A stretch of 64,000 nt of DNA from the NCBI RefSeq assembly GCF_040112705.1, contig NZ_CP157804.1, positions 1,661,001 through 1,725,000 on the forward strand, written 5' to 3'. Positions 8,566 through 17,228 of the stretch are shown here, one piece after another (within the stretch, counting starts at the first letter, position 1; every line of letters starts with the position of its first letter). The notes below the pieces were generated by a model that saw only the letters and a list, made by a program, of their open reading frames with translations, ran no database searches and was not told the DNA's origin. The stretch comes from Flagellimonas sp. MMG031 (GTDB taxonomy: Bacteria > Bacteroidota > Bacteroidia > Flavobacteriales > Flavobacteriaceae). The position numbers and the translations under genes are program-made.

Positions 8566-9018
8566 TTAGTTATTTAGTACCGACTCGCCTTTTTCGGCGA
8601 ATGCTTTAAAATCTTCCATGTATGCCAAGGACTGCTTTTTAAATGCCCCAGGCATCAAAAGTCCCATCAATTTCATTCCAAAACTGGAGAATTGGAACTC
8701 CGTCTCGGAAATCCATCGGGTTTTGTCTCCTTCGTCCCTAAAGTAGTTTTTTTGAATATTGTGCACGCCTTTGGTATCGTAGGTCATGTGCATTTCTTCC
8801 GGAAGCTGTTTTTTGATGATGGTCTCCACCATGCTAAGTTCGCGTTTTCCCATTTTATAGCTTAAGCTCATTTGGGCGCCTTCCTGTCCGGGGTTGGGTG
8901 AAAGTTGCTCAAATTCCAATAGTCCCTTTTGCCAGTGTTTCATGTTCTCGGGATTCATCATTTTTTCGATGAATTCATCCCTTGGCACATTCACAACGAC
9001 TTCGGTAGTATACTTCAT
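8566..9018 (-). CDS. SRPBCC-fold lipid/ligand-binding protein
   Basis: 150 aa from the ATG at 9018; an upstream extension of the frame has no convincing start. The pattern MKYTTEVVVNVPRDEFIEKMMNPENMKHWQKGL is the start of a START/SRPBCC (polyketide cyclase-like) fold. RWISETEFQFSSFGMKLMGLLMPGAFKKQS followed by a terminal helix is the usual C-terminal part. These proteins bind hydrophobic ligands in a helix-grip pocket. First gene of the minus-strand unit that ends with the serine hydrolase. Confidence 0.82.
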   Translation of the reverse strand: MKYTTEVVVNVPRDEFIEKMMNPENMKHWQKGLLEFEQLSPNPGQEGAQMSLSYKMGKRELSMVETIIKKQLPEEMHMTYDTKGVHNIQKNYFRDEGDKTRWISETEFQFSSFGMKLMGLLMPGAFKKQSLAYMEDFKAFAEKGESVLNN

Positions 9019-9101
9019 GTTGGTTTGGTTTTGCACTAATGTAGCAATTTCTGTGCATCTATCCCCAACCAAAAAATTCTGTTAATGATATGAGAACCTT
9101 C

Positions 9102-9131
9102 TTGTAAGGGATTTTGTAATTGTTATTTTTG
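9102..9131 (+). promoter_or_regulatory. Bacteroidota promoter of the peptidyl-prolyl isomerase operon
   Basis: TTG at 9102-9104, a 19-base spacer, then TATTTTTG at 9124-9131 (TAnnTTTG). Both spacing and boxes match the Bacteroidota consensus. The start codon at 9136 is only five bases after the -7 box, so the transcript would be nearly or fully leaderless. Confidence 0.65.
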
Positions 9132-9135
9132 CGAA

Positions 9136-10017
9136 ATGCTTAAGCTCCAAAAAAATAGGTTCTTCCTACTATGCTGTTTTGTGGCGCTATTGGTTTCCTC
9201 CTGCGAGGGAATGTTCAATAAGGAAGAGGAAAAGGAACCCTTGGCTCGGGTAGGCGACACCTATCTTTACAAGGAAGATATCGCGTCTTTGATACGAGAT
9301 GACATGACCGCCGAGGATAGCACCATTTTCGTAACCAATTACATCAACAATTGGGCGTCGAAGCAATTACTGCTCGATAAATCCAAGATCAATCTGCCCG
9401 AAGAAAAGCTGAGGGAATTTGACCGTTTGGTCTCGGATTACAGATCGGACCTTTACACACGTGCCTACATTGAGGCTTTGGTGCTCCAATCCCAAGATAC
9501 CGCGGTCACCAAAAACCAGCTGCAAGAATTTTACGATAGGGAAAAGGAAAATTTCAAACTGAACGAGAAATTGGTGCAGTTGCGTTTTGTGGGCATGTCC
9601 GAACAATTTCTGGACCGCGATGGGGTAGAGCAAAAAATCAAGAATTGGGACGAGGCTGACAAACGGTATTTGGATTCCATAGCCGTCCAATTCAAAAAAA
9701 TCCATTTTAACGACTCCATTTGGGTAAGTGCCAGTCGGGTAATAGAGGAAATACCCCCATTGACGCAGGCAAATGAGGAATCCCACTTAAAAAAATCACA
9801 ATTTTTTGAGCTACAAGACTCGTTAGAGGTATATTTGGGCTGGGTGACCAACGTTCTGGAAGTCAATGAAACAGCCCCATTCGATTATGTGGAACCGGAC
9901 ATAAGGCAATTGATACTCAACCGGAGACGTTTGAATTATGTAAAAAAACTAGAAACCGAAATAATAGATGAAGCTATCAAGAAGAATGAATTTGAGGTTT
10001 ATGACAAAGAAAAGTAA
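9136..10017 (+). CDS. PpiC/SurA-like lipoprotein (degenerate parvulin)
   Basis: 293 aa. Lipoprotein signal MLKLQKNRFFLLCCFVALLVSSC with C23 as lipidation site. ARVGDTYLYKEDIASLI is the SurA-N type helical opening, followed by a chaperone-like helical region (NWASKQLLLDKSKINL) and a region in the parvulin position that lacks the classical catalytic pattern. Probably an outer-membrane-protein chaperone tethered at the periplasmic face of a membrane. Overlaps the next, full-length isomerase gene by 17 bases, so the two are co-expressed. Confidence 0.8.
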   Translation: MLKLQKNRFFLLCCFVALLVSSCEGMFNKEEEKEPLARVGDTYLYKEDIASLIRDDMTAEDSTIFVTNYINNWASKQLLLDKSKINLPEEKLREFDRLVSDYRSDLYTRAYIEALVLQSQDTAVTKNQLQEFYDREKENFKLNEKLVQLRFVGMSEQFLDRDGVEQKIKNWDEADKRYLDSIAVQFKKIHFNDSIWVSASRVIEEIPPLTQANEESHLKKSQFFELQDSLEVYLGWVTNVLEVNETAPFDYVEPDIRQLILNRRRLNYVKKLETEIIDEAIKKNEFEVYDKEK

Positions 10018-11401
10018 GGCACTTTCCATCGCACTCTTAGCGATTGTTGGAATGGTGCAGGCACAGGAAGTGGACCAAGCTTTGAGCGAGACAGATTCCA
10101 CCACTAATACCAACCGGGTTAAATTGGACGGTATCGCTGCCGTCATTGGCGATTATGTGATCCTGGAATCGGATATCGACAAGACCTTGATCGATTTGCA
10201 GAACCAAGGAGCGTCCACAGAAGACGTAACCCGCTGCGGATTATTGGGCAAACTTATGGAGGACCGGTTGTATGCGCATCAAGCGGTGCAGGACAGTTTG
10301 TTAGTCTCCGACGATATGGTGAATGCCCAAAGTGATCGTCAAATCCAGCAACTGACCCAACAGATCGGTAGTGTGGAGAAGATGCTGAGCTACTACAAAA
10401 AATCGGATATGGAAAGTTTCCGTGAAGAGCTGTTTGAAATCAACAAACTGCGGATGCTTTCAGAAAAGATGCAGGGAAAAATTGTCGAGGAAATTGAAGT
10501 GACCCCTGAGGAGGTGCGTCAGTTCTTCTATAAAATTCCTGAAGATGAGCGCCCAGTATTTGGAGCGGAATTGGAAATTGCCCAGATTGTAAAACAACCG
10601 GAAGCCCCTGAAGAGGAAAAGCAAAAGGTCATCAACCAACTGAAGGAAATCCGTCAAGATGTGTTGGAGAACGATGCCAGTTTTAATGTGAAGGCTATTT
10701 TGTACTCACAAGACCCAGGGTCAAAATCAAAAGGTGGGTTTTACAGTATGACCAAGGAAACTCCTTTTGTAAAAGAATTCAAGGATGTTGCCTTCAGCCT
10801 TAGGGAAGGGGAAATTTCAGAGCCTTTTGAAACCATTTTTGGTTACCACATTATTTATATTGAAAAAATTAGGGGTCAGGAACTGGATTTAAGACATATC
10901 TTGATGATTCCAGATATTCCCAAAAGTGCCATTGACAAAGCAGTAAAAGAACTGGACAGCATCCGTCAGCAGGTTTTGGATGGGAAATATACGTTCGCAG
11001 AAGCTGCATTGAACTTTTCCGATGAAAAAGAGACCAAGTTCGATGGTGGTTTGCTCCGAAACCCAATCAACTTCGACTCCCGTTTTGAACTGACCAAAAT
11101 GGACCCGACCCTTTACAATCAGGTGCGAAACCTGAAAGACGGGGAAATTTCAAGGCCTATTCGCGAGGATGACCCAAGAGGGGGACCTCCAAAGTTCAAG
11201 ATCATGAAGATTTCCAACCGCTATGATGAACATGAGGCCGATTTTGCGAAAGATTATATGAAGATACAGGAATTGGCTCTTCGCGAGAAACAATTCAAGG
11301 CCATTAAGGAGTGGATGGACGAACATATCGAAGACACCTATATTCACGTTGACCCAGACAATAGGGACTGTGATTTTGCGAACAACTGGGTAAAGGAATA
11401 A
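10001..11401 (+). CDS. Periplasmic peptidyl-prolyl isomerase, SurA-like
   Basis: 466 aa from the ATG at 10001, which gives the signal peptide MTKKSKALSIALLAIVGMVQAQ. A SurA N-terminal chaperone domain (GIAAVIGDYVILESDIDKTL) is followed by two rotamase PpiC modules. The first contains LYSQDPGSKSKGGFYSMTK and VAFSLREGEISEPFETIFGYHIIYI; the second opens with LDLRHILMIP and includes FSDEKETKFDGG. It assists folding of outer-membrane barrels. Sits between its shorter homologue and a MoxR ATPase, a common flavobacterial order. The 17-base overlap with the upstream gene suggests translational coupling. Confidence 0.9.
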   Translation: MTKKSKALSIALLAIVGMVQAQEVDQALSETDSTTNTNRVKLDGIAAVIGDYVILESDIDKTLIDLQNQGASTEDVTRCGLLGKLMEDRLYAHQAVQDSLLVSDDMVNAQSDRQIQQLTQQIGSVEKMLSYYKKSDMESFREELFEINKLRMLSEKMQGKIVEEIEVTPEEVRQFFYKIPEDERPVFGAELEIAQIVKQPEAPEEEKQKVINQLKEIRQDVLENDASFNVKAILYSQDPGSKSKGGFYSMTKETPFVKEFKDVAFSLREGEISEPFETIFGYHIIYIEKIRGQELDLRHILMIPDIPKSAIDKAVKELDSIRQQVLDGKYTFAEAALNFSDEKETKFDGGLLRNPINFDSRFELTKMDPTLYNQVRNLKDGEISRPIREDDPRGGPPKFKIMKISNRYDEHEADFAKDYMKIQELALREKQFKAIKEWMDEHIEDTYIHVDPDNRDCDFANNWVKE

Positions 11402-11405
11402 TTGT

Positions 11406-12359
11406 ATGTCTGATGTTGTTGCAGTAGAAAATCTGGTTAAAAAGCATCAAGAGCTAAAAAAGGAAATCGCAAAGGTCATTGTGGGCCAAGAGGCGGTCAT
11501 CGAACAAATACTCTTGTCCATATACACTGGAGGACATTCCTTGCTGATAGGTGTTCCCGGTCTGGCGAAGACTTTGATGGTCAATACCATAGCGCAGACC
11601 TTGGGATTGGATTTCAAAAGGATACAATTTACCCCCGATTTGATGCCCAGTGATATTTTGGGCAGCGAGGTACTCGACCAAAACCGCAACTTCAAATTCA
11701 TTATGGGTCCTGTGTTCGGGAATATTATCCTTGCGGACGAAATCAACCGGACGCCACCAAAAACACAGGCCGCTTTGTTGGAGGCTATGCAGGAAAGGGC
11801 GGTGACCATTGGTGGAAAGCAGTACAAGCTCAATGAGCCCTATTTTGTGCTGGCTACACAGAATCCGATTGAGCAGGAAGGAACCTATCCCTTGCCAGAG
11901 GCGCAATTGGACCGTTTTATGTTCGCCATCGAACTCAAATATCCGTCCATAGCGGAGGAAATACAAGTGGTCAAATCCACCACCACCGATGATCAGGTGA
12001 CCATCAATACACTTTTTGATGCTGAAGAGATCATTGAAGTGCAACATTTGATTCGTCGCATACCAGTACCCGACAATGTTATCGATTATGCCGTTAGGCT
12101 GGTGAACAGAACAAGGCCAGGGCAAGAAGACGCACCGGATTTTGTAAAAAACTACATCGATTGGGGCGCTGGGCCAAGGGCTTCACAAAATTTGGTGCTG
12201 GCTGCAAAAGCCCATGCCGCCATCCACGGGAAGTTCTCTCCGGACATTGAAGATGTAAAGGCGGTAAGCCTGGGAATCCTTCGTCACCGGATTTTAAAAA
12301 ACTACAAAGCGGAAGCTGAAGGCCTTACCGAGGAAAAAATTATTACGGAACTGTTGTAA
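11406..12359 (+). CDS. MoxR-family AAA+ ATPase
   Basis: 317 aa. Walker A GVPGLAKTLM, Walker B ILADEINRTPPKTQAALLEAMQE (the MoxR signature), sensor 1 ATQNPIEQEGTYPLPEAQLDRF, and a C-terminal lid with WGAGPRASQNL. MoxR ATPases act as chaperones, often with VWA-domain partners; no VWA gene follows here. It starts four bases after the isomerase gene and so belongs to that operon, pointing to a role in envelope protein maturation. Confidence 0.93.
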   Translation: MSDVVAVENLVKKHQELKKEIAKVIVGQEAVIEQILLSIYTGGHSLLIGVPGLAKTLMVNTIAQTLGLDFKRIQFTPDLMPSDILGSEVLDQNRNFKFIMGPVFGNIILADEINRTPPKTQAALLEAMQERAVTIGGKQYKLNEPYFVLATQNPIEQEGTYPLPEAQLDRFMFAIELKYPSIAEEIQVVKSTTTDDQVTINTLFDAEEIIEVQHLIRRIPVPDNVIDYAVRLVNRTRPGQEDAPDFVKNYIDWGAGPRASQNLVLAAKAHAAIHGKFSPDIEDVKAVSLGILRHRILKNYKAEAEGLTEEKIITELL

Positions 12360-12463
12360 AAAATAATTCGGTCCAGAAGGATTTAGTTCGATTCTAATTC
12401 CAAATTACTATACGATTTAGTAAATTTACCGAATTACGAAAATCTTAAAAACTCAATTGTAGA

Positions 12464-14731
12464 ATGGCATTTGATATAGACATGATAAAGGGTGTCTACG
12501 CTTCCATGGGGGAACGCGTGGAAAAGGCCCGTGAATTGGTGGGCAAGCCCCTTACACTTTCAGAAAAAATCTTATACTCCCACCTTTGGGACGGTAAACC
12601 GGAAAAAGCCTTTGTTAGAGGCAAGGATTACGTTGACTTTGCCCCCGATAGGATTGCATGTCAAGATGCAACGGCCCAAATGGCCCTGTTGCAATTTATG
12701 CAGGCTGGAAAAGACAAGGTGGCAGTTCCTACAACGGTTCACTGTGACCACTTGATCCAAGCCAAGGAAGGTGCCGCACAAGATTTGAAGCATGCCAACG
12801 AGACCAGCAAGGAAGTTTTTGATTTTCTGGAGTCTGTATCGAACAAATACGGAATCGGCTTTTGGAAGCCGGGAGCAGGTATCATTCACCAAGTAGTTTT
12901 GGAGAACTATGCCTTTCCAGGCGGTATGATGATTGGAACCGACTCACACACCGTAAATGCTGGTGGATTGGGTATGGTGGCCATTGGGGTAGGTGGTGCT
13001 GATGCCGTGGATGTTATGGCCGGAATGGCCTGGGAGCTTAAATTCCCTAAATTGATTGGTGTAAAGTTGACCGGAAAATTATCAGGTTGGACCGCACCCA
13101 AGGATGTTATCCTTAAAGTAGCCGAAATTCTTACCGTAAAAGGCGGTACGGGTGCCATTGTAGAATATTTTGGCCCTGGAGCTACCTCCATGTCATGTAC
13201 CGGTAAAGGAACCATTTGTAACATGGGTGCTGAAATTGGTGCTACCACGTCAACCTTTGGTTATGACGAATCCATGGAGCGCTATCTAAGAGCTACCGAC
13301 AGGTCCGACGTTGCTGACGAAGCCAACAAGGTAAAAGAACATTTGACCGCTGACCCAGAAGTATATGCCAATCCAGAGCAGTATTTTGATCAAGTGATCG
13401 AAATCAATCTTTCCGAATTGAAACCATTGCTCAACGGACCATTTACCCCGGATTTGGCCACAGAAGTGGGAACCATGAAGGAAAAGGCAGAGAAAAATGG
13501 ATGGCCATTGGCCGTGGAGTGGGGATTGATAGGTTCTTGTACCAACTCTTCCTATGAAGATTTATCTCGAGCCTCATCCATTGCACAACAGGCTTTGGAC
13601 AAAAAACTGAAGACAAAGGCCGAGTTTGGAATCAACCCAGGTTCGGAACAAGTGCGATATACAACGGAGCGGGACGGTATCCTCGAAATCTTTGAAAAAC
13701 TGGATGCCAAAATCTTCACCAACGCCTGCGGACCATGTATCGGTCAGTGGGGACGTTATGAAGATCCAAAGAACGCACCCAAGAACAGTATCGTACATTC
13801 CTTCAACCGAAACTTCGCAAAGCGTGCGGACGGTAACCCAAATACCCACGCATTTGTGGCATCACCAGAGATGACCGCTGCAATTGCCATTGCAGGTCGT
13901 TTGGACTTTAACCCTTTGACCGATAAGTTGATCAATGAGGACGGTGAAGAAGTGATGTTGGATGAGCCAACAGGATGGGAATTGCCTCCAAAAGGTTTTG
14001 AAGTGAAGGAGAATGGTTATCTAGAGCCCGTTAAGGATGGAAGCGGAGTTGAGGTAATCGTTGCCGAAGGTTCTGAAAGACTACAACTGTTGGAGCCTTT
14101 TGAGCCTATCACTGCAAAAGACCTTCAAGGGATGAAGCTGCTGATCAAGGCCTTTGGAAAATGTACCACGGACCACATTTCCATGGCGGGACCATGGTTG
14201 CGCTTTAGAGGACATTTGGACAATATTGCCAACAATACCTTAATTGGAGCAGTCAATGCCTTCAACCAAAAAACAAACTTTGTCAAGAACCAATTGACAG
14301 GGGAGTACGGTGGAGTTCCAGATACCCAGCGCGAGTACAAAAAGAAAGGTATCAAGACCATTGTTGTGGGAGACCATAACTACGGTGAAGGTTCTTCCCG
14401 TGAGCATGCGGCTATGCAACCCAGACATTTGGGCGTAGCTGTGGTTTTGGTGAAATCCTTTGCAAGGATTCACGAGACCAACTTGAAAAAACAAGGAATG
14501 TTGGCCTTGACCTTCGTCAATGAGAACGATTATGACCTGATCCAAGAAGACGATACTTTCAATTTTGTGGATGTTGCAGAGTTTGCACCGGACAAGCCAC
14601 TCACCATTGAGGTAGTGCATGCCGATGGTAGCAAAGACACTATTATGGCAAACCATTCTTACAACGATGCACAGATCAAATGGTTCAATGAAGGTTCGGC
14701 CTTGAACTTGATCAAAAAACAAAATGCTTAA
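12464..14731 (+). CDS. acn: Aconitate hydratase, mitochondrial type
   Basis: 755 aa, full length. It interconverts citrate and isocitrate in the TCA cycle through a [4Fe-4S] cluster. Cluster cysteines are in [11 protein letters not shown] and [12 protein letters not shown]. Other motifs: [40 protein letters not shown], and the swivel domain [22 protein letters not shown]. Overall pattern and length fit the mitochondrial-type aconitase rather than AcnB. It is a single gene with its own terminator. Isocitrate dehydrogenase is encoded about 10 kb away. Confidence 0.95.
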   Translation: MAFDIDMIKGVYASMGERVEKARELVGKPLTLSEKILYSHLWDGKPEKAFVRGKDYVDFAPDRIACQDATAQMALLQFMQAGKDKVAVPTTVHCDHLIQAKEGAAQDLKHANETSKEVFDFLESVSNKYGIGFWKPGAGIIHQVVLENYAFPGGMMIGTDSHTVNAGGLGMVAIGVGGADAVDVMAGMAWELKFPKLIGVKLTGKLSGWTAPKDVILKVAEILTVKGGTGAIVEYFGPGATSMSCTGKGTICNMGAEIGATTSTFGYDESMERYLRATDRSDVADEANKVKEHLTADPEVYANPEQYFDQVIEINLSELKPLLNGPFTPDLATEVGTMKEKAEKNGWPLAVEWGLIGSCTNSSYEDLSRASSIAQQALDKKLKTKAEFGINPGSEQVRYTTERDGILEIFEKLDAKIFTNACGPCIGQWGRYEDPKNAPKNSIVHSFNRNFAKRADGNPNTHAFVASPEMTAAIAIAGRLDFNPLTDKLINEDGEEVMLDEPTGWELPPKGFEVKENGYLEPVKDGSGVEVIVAEGSERLQLLEPFEPITAKDLQGMKLLIKAFGKCTTDHISMAGPWLRFRGHLDNIANNTLIGAVNAFNQKTNFVKNQLTGEYGGVPDTQREYKKKGIKTIVVGDHNYGEGSSREHAAMQPRHLGVAVVLVKSFARIHETNLKKQGMLALTFVNENDYDLIQEDDTFNFVDVAEFAPDKPLTIEVVHADGSKDTIMANHSYNDAQIKWFNEGSALNLIKKQNA

Positions 14732-14753
14732 TTGTATCTAAAATAATCTGTTG

Positions 14754-14796
14754 AAACTCCTGATGTCGACTATTGATGTCAGGAGTTTTTATTTTT
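14754..14796 (+). terminator. Rho-independent terminator after aconitase
   Basis: AAACTCCTGA (14754-14763) pairs with TCAGGAGTTT (14779-14788), followed by a T-rich run. Lies 23 bases after the aconitase stop. Confidence 0.85.
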
Positions 14797-14812
14797 TGAG
14801 AAAAACCATTCC

Positions 14813-15373
14813 ATGAAAATCAGTAAGAAGACCGTCCTCAATATCATTTTGATTCTCTTTGTCCTGTCATTTTTTGTGACTCCCATTGGATATTATGGGA
14901 AAATCTGGTTGAACAGGCTCTTCTCGTTTTCCCCAGCGGTCATTGAGGAAACAGAGCGTCAACAGATTACGGATTACGATTGGCGATTAAAGGATGCTGA
15001 TTGGAACTTCTTCAATTTTGAAAAATCCAAGGGAAATGTGGTCTTAATCAATTTTTGGGCCTCTTGGCGACTGCCTTCCGAAGCGGAGCTTGCAAGTATT
15101 CAGGAATTGTACGACAAATACAAAGGGCAAATGGATTTTTATATCATTACCAATGAAGAGCAAGAACCTGTAGAAGCCTTTATGGAAGAGCATGGATTTT
15201 CTTTTCCGGTCACCTATTTGATCATCGGGGAGAAGATGCCGGTGGATGCTAGCAAGGTGCCATCATCCTATCTGCTCGATAAGGAGGGCCATATCGTAAT
15301 CCATGAAGAAGGCATTTCGGATTGGAGCTCGAAAAAGGTGTACCAGTTATTGGATGAATTGATTGCAGAATGA
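14813..15373 (+). CDS. TlpA/thioredoxin-like protein lacking CxxC
   Basis: 186 aa: an N-terminal membrane anchor (about residues 10-30) and a thioredoxin-like domain. In the active-site position the sequence reads NFWASWRLPSEAEL, so both cysteines of WCxxC are gone (Arg and Ser instead). The rest of the fold is kept, including VPSSYLLDKEGHIVIHEEG with the cis-proline region. It cannot do CxxC redox chemistry; a partner-binding or chaperone role, or a relic after duplication, are the options. It shares anchor pattern, length and C-terminus with the next gene, with which it overlaps (ATGA at 15370), so a tandem duplication is likely. Confidence 0.85.
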   Translation: MKISKKTVLNIILILFVLSFFVTPIGYYGKIWLNRLFSFSPAVIEETERQQITDYDWRLKDADWNFFNFEKSKGNVVLINFWASWRLPSEAELASIQELYDKYKGQMDFYIITNEEQEPVEAFMEEHGFSFPVTYLIIGEKMPVDASKVPSSYLLDKEGHIVIHEEGISDWSSKKVYQLLDELIAE

Positions 15374-15936
15374 AAATCACAAAAGAACAGGTCGGCAATA
15401 TTATTTGGATTGTAGCGATATTGCTCATTCTTTTTACCCCAGTAGGATTTCATGTGCGCGTGTGGGCCAACAAAGCCATGGCAGCGATTGTCAGTCCAAG
15501 CACGGTGGAAGAATCAGAGCGTTCAGTTTTGGAGGATTATACTTGGAACTGGGTGGATTTGGAAGGCAAACCAGCCAATCTTCAATCCAAAAAAGGCAAA
15601 GTGATCTTGATCAACGTTTGGGCCACTTGGTGCCCGCCCTGTGTGGCTGAGCTACCTGGGTTTGCCACACTATATGCAGACTATAAGGATAAGGTCGAAT
15701 TTGCCTTTGTCGCCAATGACGACCAAGAAAAAGTGCTGACTTTTTTGGAGAAAAAGGGCTATGATCTACCTGTTTATTTTCAGGTATCCGCAACACCAAA
15801 AGCGTTGGAGAGCGGAAGCATCCCTGTTACCTACATCATAGATAAAAAAGGCGATTTGGTGGTGGACAAAACAGGTGCCGCTAACTGGAATTCGGACAAG
15901 GTCCGCAATCTTTTGGACCAACTGTTGGCCCAATAA
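15370..15936 (+). CDS. TlpA-family membrane-anchored thiol-disulfide protein
   Basis: 188 aa, N-terminal transmembrane anchor (about residues 9-28) followed by a TlpA-like thioredoxin domain with an intact active site, NVWATWCPPCVAELPGF. SIPVTYIIDKKGDLVVDKTG includes the cis-Pro loop. Probably a periplasmic reductant. Translationally coupled to the cysteine-less copy upstream. Its stop directly abuts the stop of the convergent carotenoid hydroxylase gene, with no room for a terminator. Confidence 0.9.
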   Translation: MKITKEQVGNIIWIVAILLILFTPVGFHVRVWANKAMAAIVSPSTVEESERSVLEDYTWNWVDLEGKPANLQSKKGKVILINVWATWCPPCVAELPGFATLYADYKDKVEFAFVANDDQEKVLTFLEKKGYDLPVYFQVSATPKALESGSIPVTYIIDKKGDLVVDKTGAANWNSDKVRNLLDQLLAQ

Positions 15937-16389
15937 CTACTTTTTCTTAAAGTATTTGAAGGGAACCACCAACATCCCAAAACATTCCCCATCTTCTTTT
16001 CCTAGATGCTTGTGATGGATTTTGTGCGCCCTGCGGACTCCACGGGCATACCAATTATTGGCATTGCGGAACATTTTAAAGCGTTGGTGAATAAAAATAT
16101 CATGTACCATAAAATAGGCGATTCCATAGGCCAATATGCCGAAGCCCAACGGCCAACCATACCAGAAAGAAGTGGCGCTGCCCAGATAAAACAGGGACAT
16201 GCTCACTACGGCATAAAAGATAAAAAAGGCATCGTTACGCTCGAACCAAGAGTCATGGTCCTTTCTGTGATGATCCTTGTGAAGGCTCCATAAGAAGCCG
16301 TGCATCACATACTTGTGGGTAAACCATGCCATAAATTCCATAAAGCAAAAAGTTGCCAAAAATATCAATATCCAAAGTGCTACTTTCAT
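15937..16389 (-). CDS. crtZ: Beta-carotene hydroxylase
   Basis: 150-aa membrane enzyme of the fatty-acid hydroxylase superfamily with the histidine clusters that hold a di-iron centre: HKYVMHG, HKDHHRKDHDSWFE, HDIFIHQRF and HKIHHKHLGKEDGECFG. It hydroxylates the beta-ionone rings of beta-carotene to give zeaxanthin. Last gene of the minus-strand operon regulator-crtI-crtB-crtZ and overlaps crtB by four bases. No lycopene cyclase gene is in this cluster; it must be elsewhere or absent. Confidence 0.92.
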   Translation of the reverse strand: MKVALWILIFLATFCFMEFMAWFTHKYVMHGFLWSLHKDHHRKDHDSWFERNDAFFIFYAVVSMSLFYLGSATSFWYGWPLGFGILAYGIAYFMVHDIFIHQRFKMFRNANNWYARGVRRAHKIHHKHLGKEDGECFGMLVVPFKYFKKK

Positions 16390-17228
16390 TGTACCAATTG
16401 TAGTTTATAATTTACGTAAGATTGTGCCAAAAGTCCGAATTTTTGATAATTGGGCACACGTATCCTGGTATTTTTTATTTCTAAAGGTGGAGTGCTCTGC
16501 AATTTTTGCAACAGCTTTTTATAATAGCGGTATGCAGTATAAACGCCAAACTTAGCCTGTTCCGGCAATTCAACGATACCTGCGTAACCTAAGGCAAAAT
16601 CTGCTTTTATTTCATTGACAATGCGTCTTTTGGACGCTTCATCGAGTTCCAAAAGGTCAGTGTCGGGAAAATAGGTGCGGTTCAAGTCCTCATAATCCGC
16701 TTTAAGATCCCTGAGGAAATTTACCTTTTGGAAAGCTGAGCCCAAGGCCATGGCAGATTCCTTCAATCTTTCATATTTTTCCTTGTCCCCATCCACAAAT
16801 ACACAGAGGCACATTAGGCCGACTACATCAGCGGAACCATAAATGTACTCCCGGTATTCATCAAAAGTCTCATAGTTTTTCTTGGTCAGGTCCATCCGCA
16901 TACTCTTCATAAAGGACTCCACCAAATGATGCGGAATGTCGTATTTGTGATAGGTATGTTGAAATGCGTTCAAAATAGGATTTAGGCTGATTTTATCCGC
17001 GATGGCCCGCTCCATGTCCTTTTCAAAGGCATCGAACAGTTGTGCTTTATCGTAATCATGAAAAGTATCCACGATTTCATCCGCAAATCGCACAAAACCA
17101 TAAATATTGTAAATATCGGCCCTGATCGATGGGGCCAGCATTTTGGTGGCCAAGGAAAAGGAAGTGCTGTAAGACTTGGTTACGATCTTACTGCAATCGT
17201 ACGAGACGTTGTCAAAAATAGTTTTCAT
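16386..17228 (-). CDS. crtB: Phytoene synthase
   Basis: 280 aa, squalene/phytoene synthase family: joins two geranylgeranyl diphosphates into phytoene. The first Asp-rich motif is RFADEIVDTFHD (about residues 48-59). The second is in NFLRDLKADYEDLNRTYFPD, the expected LRDxxxD motif. The opening YSTSFSLATKML is also characteristic. Overlaps crtI upstream and crtZ downstream by four bases each (ATGA junctions), so the three are translated as a coupled unit. Confidence 0.94.
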   Translation of the reverse strand: MKTIFDNVSYDCSKIVTKSYSTSFSLATKMLAPSIRADIYNIYGFVRFADEIVDTFHDYDKAQLFDAFEKDMERAIADKISLNPILNAFQHTYHKYDIPHHLVESFMKSMRMDLTKKNYETFDEYREYIYGSADVVGLMCLCVFVDGDKEKYERLKESAMALGSAFQKVNFLRDLKADYEDLNRTYFPDTDLLELDEASKRRIVNEIKADFALGYAGIVELPEQAKFGVYTAYRYYKKLLQKLQSTPPLEIKNTRIRVPNYQKFGLLAQSYVNYKLQLVQ

